In this document: positions 1 to 14,920 of the stretch, piece after piece
Numbering within the stretch: position 1 is the stretch's first letter
Layout: every line of letters begins with the position of its first letter
Source of the DNA: Mixophyes australis
Lineage: Eukaryota; Chordata; Amphibia; Anura; Limnodynastidae
Length of the DNA stretch: 64,000 bases
NCBI GenBank assembly: GCA_036250195.1
Contig: JAVHZZ010000016.1
Coordinates: 2,294,001 to 2,358,000 of the forward strand
Direction: 5' to 3'
The notes under the pieces: model-generated
Seen by the model: the letters and a program-made list of their open reading frames with translations, nothing else
What the model was told of the DNA's origin: nothing
Databases searched by the model: none
Program-made: the position numbers and the translations under genes

Positions 1-2953
1 AATCGAATCATGAATTAAATAATGAATCATGAATTGAATCATGAATCATGAATTGAATCATGAATCATGAATCGAATCATGAATCATGATTCATGAATCG
101 AATCATGAATCATGAATCGAATCATGAATCATGAATCGAATCATGAATTAAATAATGAATCATGAATTGAATCATGAATCATGAATTGAATCATGAATCA
201 TGAATCGAATCATGAATCATGAATCATGAATTGAATCATGAATCATGAATCATGAATCATGAATTGAATCATGAATCGAATTATGAATCATGAATCATGA
301 ATTGAATCATGATTCATGAATCGAATCATGAATCGAATCATGAATCATGAATCATGAATTGAATCATGAATCATGAATCAAATCATGAATTAAATAATGA
401 ATCATGAATCATGAATTGAATCATAAATCATGAATCGAATCATGAATTAAATAATGAATCATGAATCATGAATTTAATCATGAATCATGAGTCGAATCAT
501 GAATCATGAATCATGAATCATGAATCATGAATCATGAATTGAATCATAAATTGAATCATATATCATAAATCATGAATTGAATCATAAATCATGAATCAAT
601 AATCGAATCATGATTCATGAATCATGAATCATAAATCATGAATTGAATCATGAATCATGAATCGAATCATGATTCATGAATCATGAATCATGAATCATGA
701 ATCATGAATCGAATCATGAATCATGAATTGAATCATGAATCATGAATTGAATAATGAATCATGAATCATGAATCATGAATTGAATCATGAATCATGAATC
801 ATGAATAATGAATCGAATCATGAATCATGAATTGAATCATGAATAATGAATTGAATCATGAATTATGAATCGAAACAAGAATCATGAAATGAATCATGAA
901 TCATGAAAAGAATCATAAATCATTAATCATGAATCGAATCATGAATCTTGAATTGAATCATAATTCATGAATTGAATCATGATTTGAATCATGAATCATG
1001 AATCATGAATCATGAATCATGAATCATGAATTGAATCATGAATCATGAATCATGAATTGAACCATGAATCGAATCATGAATCATGAATTGAATCATAAAT
1101 CATGAATCGAATCATGAATCTCGAATCATGAATCATGAATCATGAATTGAACCATGAATCGAATCATGAATCATGAATTGAATCATAAATCATGAATCGA
1201 ATCATGAATCTCGAATCATAAATTGAATAATGAATCATAAATCGAATCATGAATCATGAATTGAATCATGAATCATGAATTGAATCATGAATCATGAATT
1301 GAATCATGAATCATGAATTGCATCATGAATCATGAATTGAATCATTAATCATGAATTAAATCATGAATCATGAATCATGAAATGAATCATGAATTGAATC
1401 ATGAATCATGAAATGAATCATGAATTGAATCAAAAATCATGAATCATGAATCATGAATCATGAATCATGAATTGAATCATGAATCATGAAATGAATCATG
1501 AATCATGAAATGAATCATGAATTGAATCATGAATCATGAATCATGAATTGAATCATGAATCATGAAATTAATCATGAATCATGAATTGAATCATGAATCA
1601 TGAATCGAATCATGAATCATGAATCATGAATCATTAATTGAATCATGAATTGAATCATAAATCATGAATCATGAATTGAATCATGAATCATGAATCAAAT
1701 CATGAATCATGAATCGAATCATGAATCATGAATCATGAATCATGAATTGAATCATGAATCATGAATCGAATCATGAATCATGAATCATGAATCATGAATT
1801 GAATCATGAGTTGAATCATAAATCATGAATCATGAATCATAAATCGAATCATGAATCATGAATTGAATCATGAATCATGAATTGCATCATGAATCATGAA
1901 TTGAATCATTAATCATTAATTAAATCATGAATCATGAATCATGAAATGAATCATGAATTGAATCATGAATCATGAAATGAATCATGAATTGAATCATGAA
2001 TTGAATCATGAATCATGAATCATGAATTGAATCATGAATCATGAAATGAATCATGAATCATGAAATGAATCATAATTTGAATCATGAATCATGAATCATG
2101 AATTGAATCATGAATCATGAAATGAATCATGAATTGAATCATGAATCATGAATCATGAATTGAATCATGAATCATGAATCATGCATGATTCATGAATTGA
2201 ATCATGAATCATGAATCAAATCATGAATCATGAATTAAATCATGAATCATGAATCGAATCATGAATTGAATAATAAATCATGAATCATGAATTGAATCAT
2301 GAATTGAATCATAAATCATGAATCATGAATTGAATCATGAATCATGAATCAAATCATGAATCATGAATCGAATCATGAATCATGAATCATGAATCAAATC
2401 ATGAATCATGAATTGAATCATGAATCATGAATCGAATCATGAATCATGAATCATGAATTGAATCATGAGTTGAATCATAAATCATGAATCATGAATTGAA
2501 TCATTAATCATGAATCGAATCATGAATCATGAATTGAATCATGAATCATGAATTGCATCATGAACCATGAATTGAATCATTAATCATTAATCATGAATTA
2601 AATCATGAATCATGAATCATGAAATGAATCATGAATTGAATCATGAATCATGAAATGAATCATGAATTGAATCATGAATTGAATCATGAATCATGAATCA
2701 TGAATTATATCATGAATCATGAAATGAATAATGAATTGAATCATGAATCATGAATCATGAATTGAATCATGAATCATGAATTGAATCATGAATCATGAAA
2801 TGAATCATGAATCATGAAATGAATCATGATTTGAATCATGAATCATGAAATGAATCATGATTTGAATCATGAATCATGAATCATGAATTGAATCATGAAT
2901 CATGAAATGAATCATGATTTGAATCATGAATCGAATCATGAATCTCGAATCAT
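1..2953. repeat. Leftmost block, marker-free, up to first marker A
   Basis: No marker A or B lies here until the block ends at marker A1. It carries private variants found again to the right: TCAATAATCG at about 595 (again near 4094 and 5816), CGAAACAAG at 871 (CGAAAGAAG at 4378, CGAAACAAG at 6092), and TAAATAATG boxes from 149. Positions 1-1300 are therefore paralogous to about 3550-4780 at an offset of 3.50-3.56 kb. One ATGCAT palindrome is present at 2181. Nothing gene-like is seen. Confidence 0.85.
1059..1238. repeat. 90-base direct tandem duplication
   Basis: The rare variant GAACCATG occurs at 1059 and again at 1149, and each copy runs through a CTCGAATCAT box. The paralogous regions near 4565 and 6281 hold a single copy and go straight from the box into ATAAATTGAATAATG, so the duplication is specific to this copy and probably recent. 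Confidence 0.8.
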
Positions 2954-2990
2954 GAAGACGACTCATAAACTTATAAATTCATAAACTCTT
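2954..2990 (+). repeat. Marker A1 (37-base punctuation element)
   Basis: The only longer stretch that does not fit the heptamer and pentamer scheme. It starts GAAGACGACTC, then shows an eight-base period: CATAAACT occurs twice with TATAAATT between them, and it ends in CTCTT before returning to CATGAATT. It follows an AATCTCGAATCAT box. Next marker A is 5,260 bases on. No function is assigned; the TATAAATT core is TATA-like but may be coincidental. Confidence 0.93.
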
Positions 2991-4081
2991 CATGAATTGA
3001 ATCATGAATCATGAATCAAATCATGAATCATGAATTGAATCATGAATCATGAATCGAATCATGAATCATGAATCATGAATTGAATCATGAATTGAATCAT
3101 AAATCATGAATCATGAATTGAATCATAAATCATGAATCATGAATTAAATCATGAATCATGAATCGAATTATGAATCATGAATCGAATCATGAATCATGAA
3201 TTGAATTATGAATCATGAATCATGAATCATGAATCAAATCATGAATCATGAATTAAATCATGAATCATGAATCGAATCATGAATCATGAATCATGAATTG
3301 AATCATGAGTTGAATCATAAATCATGAATCATGAATTGAATCATGAATCATGAATCGAATCATGAATCATGAATTGAATCATGAATCATGAATCATGAAT
3401 CATGAATCGAATCATGAATCATGAATTGAATCATGAATCATGAATCGAATCATGAATTAAATAATGAATCATGAATTGAATCATGAATCATGAATCATGA
3501 ATTGAATCATGATTCATGAATCGAATCATGAATCATGAATCGAATCATGAATCATGAATCGAATCATGAATTAAATAATGAATCATGAATTGAATCATGA
3601 ATCATGAATTGAATCATGAATCATGAATCGAATCATGAATCATGATTCATGAATCGAATCATGAATCATGAATCGAATCATGAATCATGAATCGAATCAT
3701 GAATTAAATAATGAATCATGAATTGAATCATGAATCATGAATTGAATCATAAATCATGAATCGAATCATGAATCATGAATCATGAATTGAATCATGAATC
3801 ATGAATCATGAATCATGAATTGAATCATGAATCGAATTATGAATCATGAATCATGAATTGAATCATGATTCATGAATCGAATCATGAATCGAATCATGAA
3901 TCATGAATCATGAATTGAATCATGAATCATGAATCGAATCATGAATTAAATAATGAATCATGAATCATGAATTTAATCATGAATCATGAGTCGAATCATG
4001 AATCATGAATCATGAATCATGAATCATGAATCATGAATTGAATCATAAATTGAATCATAAATCATAAATCATGAATTGAAT
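2991..4081. repeat. Satellite after marker A1, paralogous to window start
   Basis: From about 3420 this stretch repeats the pattern of positions 1-590, including the TAAATAATG boxes (149 matches 3705, offset 3,556). Farther right the offset falls to 3,499, a loss of 57 bases, which is three 19-base units. Before 3420 it follows the usual post-marker-A order also seen after the markers at 8214 and 10372. Confidence 0.75.
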
Positions 4082-7000
4082 CATAAATCATGAATCAATA
4101 ATCGAATCATGATTCATGAATCATGAATCATAAATCATGAATTGAATCATAAATCATGAATCATGAATCGAATCATGATTCATGAATCATGAATCATGAA
4201 TCATGAATCATGAATCGAATCATGAATCATGAATTGAATCATGAATCATGAATTGAATAATGAATCATGAATCATGAATCATGAATTGAATCATGAGTCA
4301 TGAATCATGAATAATGAATCGAATCATGAATCATGAATTGAATCATGAATAATGAATTGAATCATGAATTATGAATCGAAAGAAGAATCATGAAATGAAT
4401 CATGAATCATGAAAAGAATCATAAATCATTAATCATGAATCGAATCATGAATCTTGAATTGAATCATAATTCATGAATTGAATCATGATTTGAATCATGA
4501 ATCATGAATCATGAATCATGAATCATGAATCATGAATTGAATCATGAATCATGAATCATGAATTGAACCATGAATCGAATCATGAATCATGAATTGAATC
4601 ATAAATCATGAATCGAATCATGAATCTCGAATCATAAATTGAATAATGAATCATAAATCGAATCATGAATCATGAATTGAATCATGAATCATGAATTGAA
4701 TCATGAATCATGAATTGAATCATGAATCATGAATTGCATCATGAATCATGAATTGAATCATTAATCATGAATTAAATCATGAATCATGAATCATGAATTG
4801 AATCATGAATCATGAAATGAATCATGAATTGAATCATGAATTGAATCATGAATCATGAATCATGAATTGAATCATGAATCATGAAATGAATCATGAATCA
4901 TGAAATGAATCATGAATTGAATCATGAATCATGAATCATGAATTGAATCATGAATCATGAAATGAATCATGAATTGAATCATGAATCATGAATTGAATCA
5001 TGAATCATGAATCATGCATGATTCATGAATTAAATCACGAATCATGAATCAAATCATGAATCATGAATTGAATCATGAATCATGAATCGAATCAAGAATC
5101 ATGAATCATGAATCATGAATTGAATCATGAATTGAATCATAAATCATGAATCATGAATTGAATCATGAATCATGAATCAAATCATGAATCATGAATCGAA
5201 TCATGAATCATGAATCATGAATCAAATCATGAATCATGAATTGAATCATGAATCATGAATCGAATCATGAATCATGAATCATGAATCATGAATTGAATCA
5301 TGAGTTGAATCATAAATCATGAATCATGAATCATAAATCGAATCATGAATCATGAATTGAATCATGAATCATGAATTGCATCATGAATCATGAATTGAAT
5401 CATTAATCATGAATTAAATCATGAATCATGAATCATGAAATGAATCATGAATTGAATCATGAATCATGAAATGAATCATGAATTGAATCATGAATTGAAT
5501 CATGAATCATGAATCATGAATTGAATCATGAATCATGAAATGAATCATGAATCATGAAATGAATCATAATTTGAATCATGAATCATGAATCATGAATTGA
5601 ATCATGAATCATGAAATGAATCATGAATTGAATCATGAATCATGAATCATGAATTGAATCATGAATCATGAATCATGCATGATTCATGAATTGAATCATG
5701 AGTCATGAATCAAATCATGAATCATGAATTAAATCATGAATCATGAATCGAATCATGAATTGAATAATAAATCATGAATCATGAATTGAATCATGAATTG
5801 AATCATAAATCATGAATCAATAATCGAATCATGATTCATGAATCATGAATCATAAATCATGAATTGAATCATAAATCATGAATCATGAATCGAATCATGA
5901 TTCATGAATCATGAATCATGAATCATGAATCATGAATCGAATCATGAATCATGAATTGAATCATGAATCATGAATTGAATAATGAATCATGAATCATGAA
6001 TTGAATCATGAATCATGAATCATGAATAATGAATCGAATCATGAATCATGAATTGAATCATGAATAATGAATTGAATCATGAATTATGAATCGAAACAAG
6101 AATCATGAAATGAATCATGAATCATGAAAAGAATCATAAATCATTAATCATGAATCGAATCATGAATCTTGAATTGAATCATAATTCATGAATTGAATCA
6201 TGATTTGAATCATGAATCATGAATCATGAATCATGAATCATGAATCATGAATTGAATCATGAATCATGAATCATGAATTGAACCATGAATCGAATCATGA
6301 ATCATGAATTGAATCATAAATCATGAATCGAATCATGAATCTCGAATCATAAATTGAATAATGAATCATAACTCGAATCATGAATCATGAATTGAATCAT
6401 GAATCATGAATTGAATCATGAATCATGAATTGAATCATGAATCATGAATTGCATCATGAATCATGAATTGAATCATTAATCATGAATAAATCATGAATCA
6501 TGAATCATGAAATGAATCATGAATTGAATCATGAATCATGAAATGAATCATGAATTGAATCATGAATTGAATCATGAATCATGAATCATGAATTGAATCA
6601 TGAATCATGAAATGAATCATGAATCATGAAATGAATCATGAATTGAATCATGAATCATGAATCATGAATTGAATCATGAATCATGAAATGAATCATGAAT
6701 TGAATCATGAATCATGAATTGAATCATGAATCATGAATCATGCATGATTCATGAATTAAATCACGAATCATGAATCAAATCATGAATCATGAATTGAATC
6801 ATGAATCATGAATCAAATCATGAATCATGAATCATGAATCATGAATTGAATCATGAATTGAATCATAAATCATGAATCATGAATTGAATCATGAATCATG
6901 AATCAAATCATGAATCATGAATCGAATCATGAATCATGAATCATGAATCAAATCATGAATCATGAATTGAATCATGAATCATGAATCGAATCATGAATCA

Positions 7001-7530
7001 TGAATCATGAATCATGAATTGAATCATGAGTTGAATCATAAATCATGAATCATGAATCATAAATCGAATCATGAATCATGAATTGAATCATGAATCATGA
7101 ATTGCATCATGAATCATGAATTGAATCATTAATCATGAATTAAATCATGAATCATGAATCATGAAATGAATCATGAATTGAATCATGAATCATGAAATGA
7201 ATCATGAATTGAATCATGAATTGAATCATGAATCATGAATCATGAATTGAATCATGAATCATGAAATGAATCATGAATCATGAAATGAATCATAATTTGA
7301 ATCATGAATCATGAATCATGAATTGAATCATGAATCATGAAATGAATCATGAATTGAATCATGAATCATGAATCATGAATTGAATCATGAATCATGAATC
7401 ATGCATGATTCATGAATTGAATCATGAATCATGAATCAAATCATGAATCATGAATTAAATCATGAATCATGAATCGAATCATGAATTGAATAATAAATCA
7501 TGAATCATGAATTGAATCATGAATTGAATC
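4082..7530. repeat. 1.72-kb tandem duplication (two copies)
   Basis: TCAATAATCG at 4094 and 5816 (offset 1,722), the CGAAA-AAG variant at 4378 and 6092 (1,714), the palindromes at 5014 and 6740 and at 5675 and 7401 (both 1,726), and TGAATAATAA at 5761 and 7487 (1,726) line up as two adjacent copies joined near 5805. The small changes in offset are net gains and losses of a few bases. A CACGAATC variant follows the first palindrome in both copies. Confidence 0.8.
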
Positions 7531-8213
7531 ATAAATCATGAATCATGAATTGAATCATGAATCATGAATCAAATCATGAATCATGAATCATGAATCGAAT
7601 CATGAATCATGAATCATGAATCAAATCATAAATCATGAATTGAATCATGAATCATTAATCGAATCATGAATCATGAATCATGAATCATGAATTGAATCAT
7701 GAGTTGAATCATAAATCATGAATCATGAATTGAATCATGAATCATGAATCGAATCATGAATCATGAATTGAATCATGAATCATGAATCGAATCATGAATC
7801 ATGAATTGAATCATGAATCATGAATTGCATCATGAATCATGAATTGAATCATTAATCATTAATCATGAATTAAATCATGAATCATGAATCATGAAATGAA
7901 TCATGAATTGAATCATGAATCATGAAATGAATCATGAATTGAATCATGAATTGAATCATGAATCATGAATCATGAATTATATCATGAATCATGAAATGAA
8001 TAATGAATTGAATCATGAATCATGAATCATGAATTGAATCATGAATCATGAATTGAATCATGAATCATGAAATGAATCATGAATCATGAAATGAATCATG
8101 ATTTGAATCATGAATCATGATTTATGAATTGAATCATGAATCATGAAATGAATCATGATTTGAATCATGAATCATGAATTGAATCATGAATCGAATCATG
8201 AATCTCGAATCAT

Positions 8214-8250
8214 GAAGACGACTCATAAACTTATAAATTCATAAACTCTT
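8214..8250 (+). repeat. Marker A2
   Basis: Consensus form. It lies in the first copy of the 2.14-kb duplication; next A at 2,158 bases. Confidence 0.93.
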
Positions 8251-10371
8251 CATGAATTGAATCATGAATCATGAATCAAATCATGAATCATGAATTGAAT
8301 CATGAATTGAATCATAAATCATGAATCATGAATTGAATCATGAATCATGAATCGAATCATGAATCATGAATCGAATCATGAATCATGAATTGAATCATGA
8401 ATCATGAATCATGAATCAAATCATGAATCATGAATTAAATCATGAATCATGAATCGAATCATGAATCATGAATCATGAATCATGAATTGAATCATGAGTT
8501 GAATCATAAATCATGAATCATGAATTGAATCATGAATCATGAATCGAATCATGAATCATGAATTGAATCATGAATCATGAATCATGAATCATGAATCGAA
8601 TCATGAATCATGAATTGAATCATAAATCATGAATCATGAATTGAATCATGAATCATGAATCGAATCATGAATTAAATAATGAATCATGAATCATGAATTG
8701 AATCATGAATCATGAATTGAATCATGAATCATGAATCGAATCATGAATCATGAATCATAAAATTGAATCATGAATCATGAATCATGAATCATGAATTGAA
8801 TAATGAATCGAATCATGAATCATGAATCATGAATTGAATCATGAGTTGAATCATGAATTGAATCATGAATCATGAATCATGCATGATTCATGAATTAAAT
8901 CACGAATCATGAATCAAATCATGAATCATGAATTGAATCATGAATCATGAATCAAATCATGAATCATGAATCATGAATCATGAATTGAATCATGAATTGA
9001 ATCATAAATCATGAATCATGAATTGAATCATGAATCATGAATCAAATCATGAATCATGAATCGAATCATGAATCATGAATCATGAATCAAATCATGAATC
9101 ATGAATTGAATCATGAATCATGAATCGAATCATGAATCATGAATCATGAATCATGAATTGAATCATGAGTTGAATCATAAATCATGAATCATGAATCATA
9201 AATCGAATCATGAATCATGAATTGAATCATGAATCATGAATTGCATCATGAATCATGAATTGAATCATTAATCATGAATTAAATCATGAATCATGAATCA
9301 TGAAATGAATCATGAATTGAATCATGAATCATGAAATGAATCATGAATTGAATCATGAATTGAATCATGAATCATGAATCATGAATTGAATCATGAATCA
9401 TGAAATGAATCATGAATCATGAAATGAATCATAATTTGAATCATGAATCATGAATCATGAATTGAATCATGAATCATGAAATGAATCATGAATTGAATCA
9501 TGAATCATGAATCATGAATTGAATCATGAATCATGAATCATGCATGATTCATGAATTGAATCATGAATCATGAATCAAATCATGAATCATGAATTAAATC
9601 ATGAATCATGAATCGAATCATGAATTGAATAATAAATCATGAATCATGAATTGAATCATGAATTGAATCATAAATCATGAATCATGAATTGAATCATGAA
9701 TCATGAATCAAATCATGAATCATGAATCATGAATCGAATCATGAATCATGAATCATGAATCAAATCATGAATCATGAATTGAATCATGAATCATTAATCG
9801 AATCATGAATCATGAATCATGAATCATGAATTGAATCATGAGTTGAATCATAAATCATGAATCATGAATTGAATCATGAATCATGAATCGAATCATGAAT
9901 CATGAATTGAATCATGAATCATGAATCGAATCATGAATCATGAATTGAATCATGAATCATGAATTGCATCATGAATCATGAATTGAATCATTAATCATTA
10001 ATCATGAATTAAATCATGAATCATGAATCATGAAATGAATCATGAATTGAATCATGAATCATGAAATGAATCATGAATTGAATCATGAATTGAATCATGA
10101 ATCATGAATCATGAATTATATCATGAATCATGAAATGAATAATGAATTGAATCATGAATCATGAATCATGAATTGAATCATGAATCATGAATTGAATCAT
10201 GAATCATGAAATGAATCATGAATCATGAAATGAATCATGAATCATGAAATGAATCATGATTTGAATCATGAATCATGATTTATGAATTGAATCATGAATC
10301 ATGAAATGAATCATGATTTGAATCATGAATCATGAATTGAATCATGAATCGAATCATGAATCTCGAATCAT

Positions 10372-10408
10372 GAAGACGACTCATAAACTTATAAATTCAT
10401 AAACTCTT
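10372..10408 (+). repeat. Marker A3
   Basis: Consensus form. Duplicate of A2 in the second copy of the 2.14-kb unit; followed by marker B 2,060 bases later. Confidence 0.93.
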
Positions 10409-11005
10409 CATGAATTGAATCATGAATCATGAATCAAATCATGAATCATGAATTGAATCATGAATTGAATCATAAATCATGAATCATGAATTGAATCATG
10501 AATCATGAATCGAATCATGAATCATGAATCGAATCATGAATCATGAATTGAATCATGAATCATGAATCATGAATCAAATCATGAATCATGAATTAAATCA
10601 TGAATCATGAATCGAATCATGAATCATGAATCATGAATCATGAATTGAATCATGAGTTGAATCATAAATCATGAATCATGAATTGAATCATGAATCATGA
10701 ATCGAATCATGAATCATGAATTGAATCATGAATCATGAATCATGAATCATGAATCGAATCATGAATCATGAATTGAATCATGAATCATGAATTGAATCAT
10801 GAATCATGAATCGAATCATGAATTAAATAATGAATCATGAATCATGAATTGAATCATGAATCATGAATTGAATCATGAATCATGAATCGAATCATGAATC
10901 ATGAATCATAAAATTGAATCATGAATCATGAATCATGAATCATGAATTGAATAATGAATCGAATCATGAATCATGAATCATGAATTGAATCATGAGTTGA
11001 ATCAT

Positions 11006-14000
11006 AAATCATGAATCATGAATTGAATCATGAATCATAAATCGAATCATGAATCATGAATTGAATCATGAATCATGAATCATGAATCGAATCATAAATC
11101 ATGAATTGAATCATGAATCATGAATCATGAATTGAATCATGAATCATGAATCGAATCATGAATTAAATAATGAATCATGAATCATGAATTGAATCATGAT
11201 TCATGAATCGAATCATGAATCATGAATCGAATCGTGAATCATGAATCGAATCATGAATTAAATAATGAATCATGAATTGAATCATGAATCATGAATTGAA
11301 TCATGAATCATGAATCGAATCATGAATCATGATTCATGAATCGAATCATGAATCATGAATCGAATCATGAATCATGAATCGAATCATGAATTAAATAATA
11401 ATTCATGAATTGAATCATGAATCATGAATTGAATCATGAATCATGAATCGAATCATGAATCATGAATCATGAATTGAATCATGAATCATGAATCATGAAT
11501 CATGAATTGAATCATGAATCGAATTATGAATCATGAATCATGAATTGAATCATGATTCATGAATCGAATCATGAATCGAATCATGAATCATGAATCATGA
11601 ATTGAATCATGAATCATGAATCAAATCATGAATTAAATAATGAATCATGAATTGAATCATGAATTATGAATTGAATCATGAATCATGAATCGAATCATGA
11701 ATCATGAATCATGAATTGAATCATGAATCATGAATCATGAATCATGAATTGAATCATGAATCGAATCATGAATCATGAATCATGAATTGAATCATGAATC
11801 ATGAATCAAATCATGAATCTCGAATCATGAATTGAATCATGAATCATAAATCGAATCATGAATCATGAATTGAATCATGAATCATGAATTGAATCATGAA
11901 TCATGAATTGAATCATGAATCATATAATTGCATCATGAGTTAAATCATAAATCATGAATCATGAATCATAAATCGAATCATGAATCATGAATTGAATCAT
12001 GAATCATGAATTGCATCATGAATCATTAATTGAATAATTAATCATGAATTAAATCATAAATCATGAATCATGAAATGAATCATGAATTGAATCATGAATC
12101 ATGAAATGAATCATGAATTGAATCATGAATTGAATCATGAATCAAGAATCATGAATTGAATCATGAATCATGAAATGAATCATGAATCATGAAATGAATC
12201 ATAATTTGAATCATGAATCATGAATCATTAATTGAATCATGAATCATGAAATGAATCATGAATTGAATCATGAATCATGAATCATGAATTGAATCATGAA
12301 TCATGAATCATGCATGATTCATGAATTGAATCATGAATCATGAATCATGAATCGAATCATGAATTATGAATCATGAATCATGAATTGAATCATGAATCAT
12401 GAATCGAATCATGAATCTCGAATCATGAATTGAAAAATGAATCATGAATTGAATCATGAATTGAATCATGAATCGAATAATGAATCATGAATCGAATCAT
12501 GAATCATGAATTAAATCAAGAATCATGAATCATGAATCGACTCATGAATTAAGTAATGAATCATGAATCATGAATTGAATCATGAATTATGAATTGAATC
12601 ATGAATCATGAATCGAATCATGAATCATGAATCATGAATTGAATCAAGAATCATGAATCATGAATTGAATCATGAATCGAATCATGAATCATGAATCGAA
12701 TCATGAATCATGAATCATGAATTAAATCATGAATCATGAATCAAATCATGAATTAAATAATGAATCATGAATCATGAATTGAATCATGAATCATGAATCA
12801 AATCATGAATCATGAATTATGAATTGAATCATGAATCATGAATCATGAATCATGAATCATGAATTGAATCATGAATCGAATCATGAATCATGAATCATGA
12901 ATTGAATCATGAATCATGAATCAAATCATGAATCTCGAATCATGAATTGAATCATGAATCATAAATCGAATCATGAATCATGAAATGAATCATGAATCAT
13001 GAATTGAATCATGAATCATGAATTGAATCATGAATCATGAATTGCATCATGAGTTGAATCATAAATCATGAATCATGAATCATAAATCGAATCATGAATC
13101 ATGAATTGAATCATGAATCATGAATTGCATCATGAATCATTAATTGAATAATTAGTCATGAATTAAATCATGAATCATGAATCATGAATTGCATCATGAA
13201 TCATTAATTGAATAATTATTCATGAATTGAATCATGAATCATGAAATGAATCATGAATTGAATCATGAATTGAATCATGAATCATGAATCATGAATTGAA
13301 TCATGAATCATGAAATGAATCATGAATCATGAAATGAATCATAATTTGAATCATGAATCATGAATCATGAATTGAATCATGAATCATGAAATGAATCATG
13401 AATTGAATCATGAATCATGAATCATGAATCAAATCATGAATCATGAATTAAATCATGAATCATGAATCGAATCATGAATCATGAATTGAATCATGAATTG
13501 AATCATAATTCATGAATCATGAATTGAATCATGAATCATGAATCATGAAATGAATCATGAATCATGAATTAAATCATGAATCATGAATCGAATCATGAAT
13601 CATGAATTGAATCATAAATCATGAATCATGAATTGAATCATGAATCATGAATTGAATCATGAATCATGAATTGAATCATGAATCATAAAATGACTCATGA
13701 ATTGAATCATGAATTGAATCATGAATCATGAATCATGAATTGAATCATGAATCATGAAATGAATCATGAATTGAATCATGAATCATGAATCATGAATTGA
13801 ATCATGAATCATGAATTGAATCATGAATCATGAATTGAATCATGAATCATGAATCGAATCATGAATCATGAATTGAATCATGAATCATGAATTGCATCAT
13901 GAATCATGAATTGAATCATGAATCATTAATCATGAATTAAATCATGAATCATGAATCATGAAATGAATCATGAATTGAATCATGAATCATGAAATGAATC

Positions 14001-14268
14001 ATGAATTGAATCATGAATTGAATCATGAATCATGAATCATGAATTGAATCATGAATCATGAAATGAATCATGAATTGAATCATGAATCATGAATTGAATC
14101 ATGAATCATGAATTGAATCATGAATCATGAAATGAATCATGAATCATGAAATGAATCATGAATCATGAATTATGAATTGAATCATGAATCATGAAATGAA
14201 TCATGATTTGAATCATGAATCATGAATTGAATCATGAATCATGAATCGAATCATGAATCTCGAATCAT
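11006..14268. repeat. Mixed satellite with first marker B
   Basis: This block bridges the A-only left part and the mixed middle. It holds one palindrome (12310), the first marker B (12432), CTCGAATCAT boxes near 11820 and 12935, and repeated ATTAATTGAATAATTA motifs near 13140 and 13205. A GAATCGTG variant sits near 11232. ATGACTCAT occurs at 13690-13698. No non-satellite insertion is visible. Confidence 0.8.
12429..12440 (+). repeat. Marker B1 (ATTGAAAAATGA)
   Basis: Alternative punctuation after the AATCTCGAATCATGA box, containing the longest A run in the array (five). First B in the window; none lies to its left. Confidence 0.9.
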
Positions 14269-14305
14269 GAAGACGACTCATAAACTTATAAATTCATAAT
14301 CTCTT
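14269..14305 (+). repeat. Marker A4, A to T variant
   Basis: Differs from the consensus by one A to T near its right end (ATAATCTCTT instead of ATAAACTCTT). Followed by marker B after 1,776 bases. Confidence 0.93.
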
Positions 14306-14920
14306 CATGAATTGAATCATGAATCATGAATCAAATCATGAATCATGAATTGAATCATGAATCATGAATCGAATCATGAATCATGAATCATGAATCATGA
14401 ATTGAATCATGAATTGAATCATAAATCATGAATCATGAATTGAATCATAAATCATGAATCATGAATTAAATCATGAATCATGAATCGAATCATGAATCAT
14501 GAATCGAATCATGAATCATGAATTGAATCATGAATCATGAATCATGAATCATGAATCGAATCATGAATCATGAATTGAATCATGAATCATGAATCATGAA
14601 TTGAATCATGAATCATGAATTGAATCATGAATTAAATAATGAATCATGAATCATGAATTGAATCATGATTCATGAATCGAATCATGAATCATGAATCGAA
14701 TCATGAATCATGAATCATGAATTGAATCATGAATCATGAATCGAATCATGAATTAAATAATGAATCATGAATCATGAATTGAATCATGAATCATGAATCG
14801 AATCATGAATCATGAATCATGAATTGAATCATGAATCATGAATCATGAATTGAATCATAAATCATGAATCATGAATCATAAATCGAATCATGAATCATGA
14901 ATTGAATCATGAATCATGAA

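Larger units (their letters stand above)
6714..11005. repeat. 2.14-kb tandem duplication, junction near 8850
   Basis: The palindrome followed by AATTAAATCACG at 6740 recurs at 8879 (offset 2,139). Palindromes at 7401 and 9540 keep 2,139, marker A at 8214 and 10372 gives 2,158, and GAGTTGAATCAT at 8843 and 10994 gives 2,151. The steps are one 19-base unit gained (an extra GAAAT-type unit near 10,220) and one heptamer lost. The copies join just after GAGTTGAATCAT near 8850, where the sequence jumps from the end of the unit back to its start. This overlaps the right half of the 1.72-kb duplication, so the 1.72-kb event likely came first. Confidence 0.85.
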
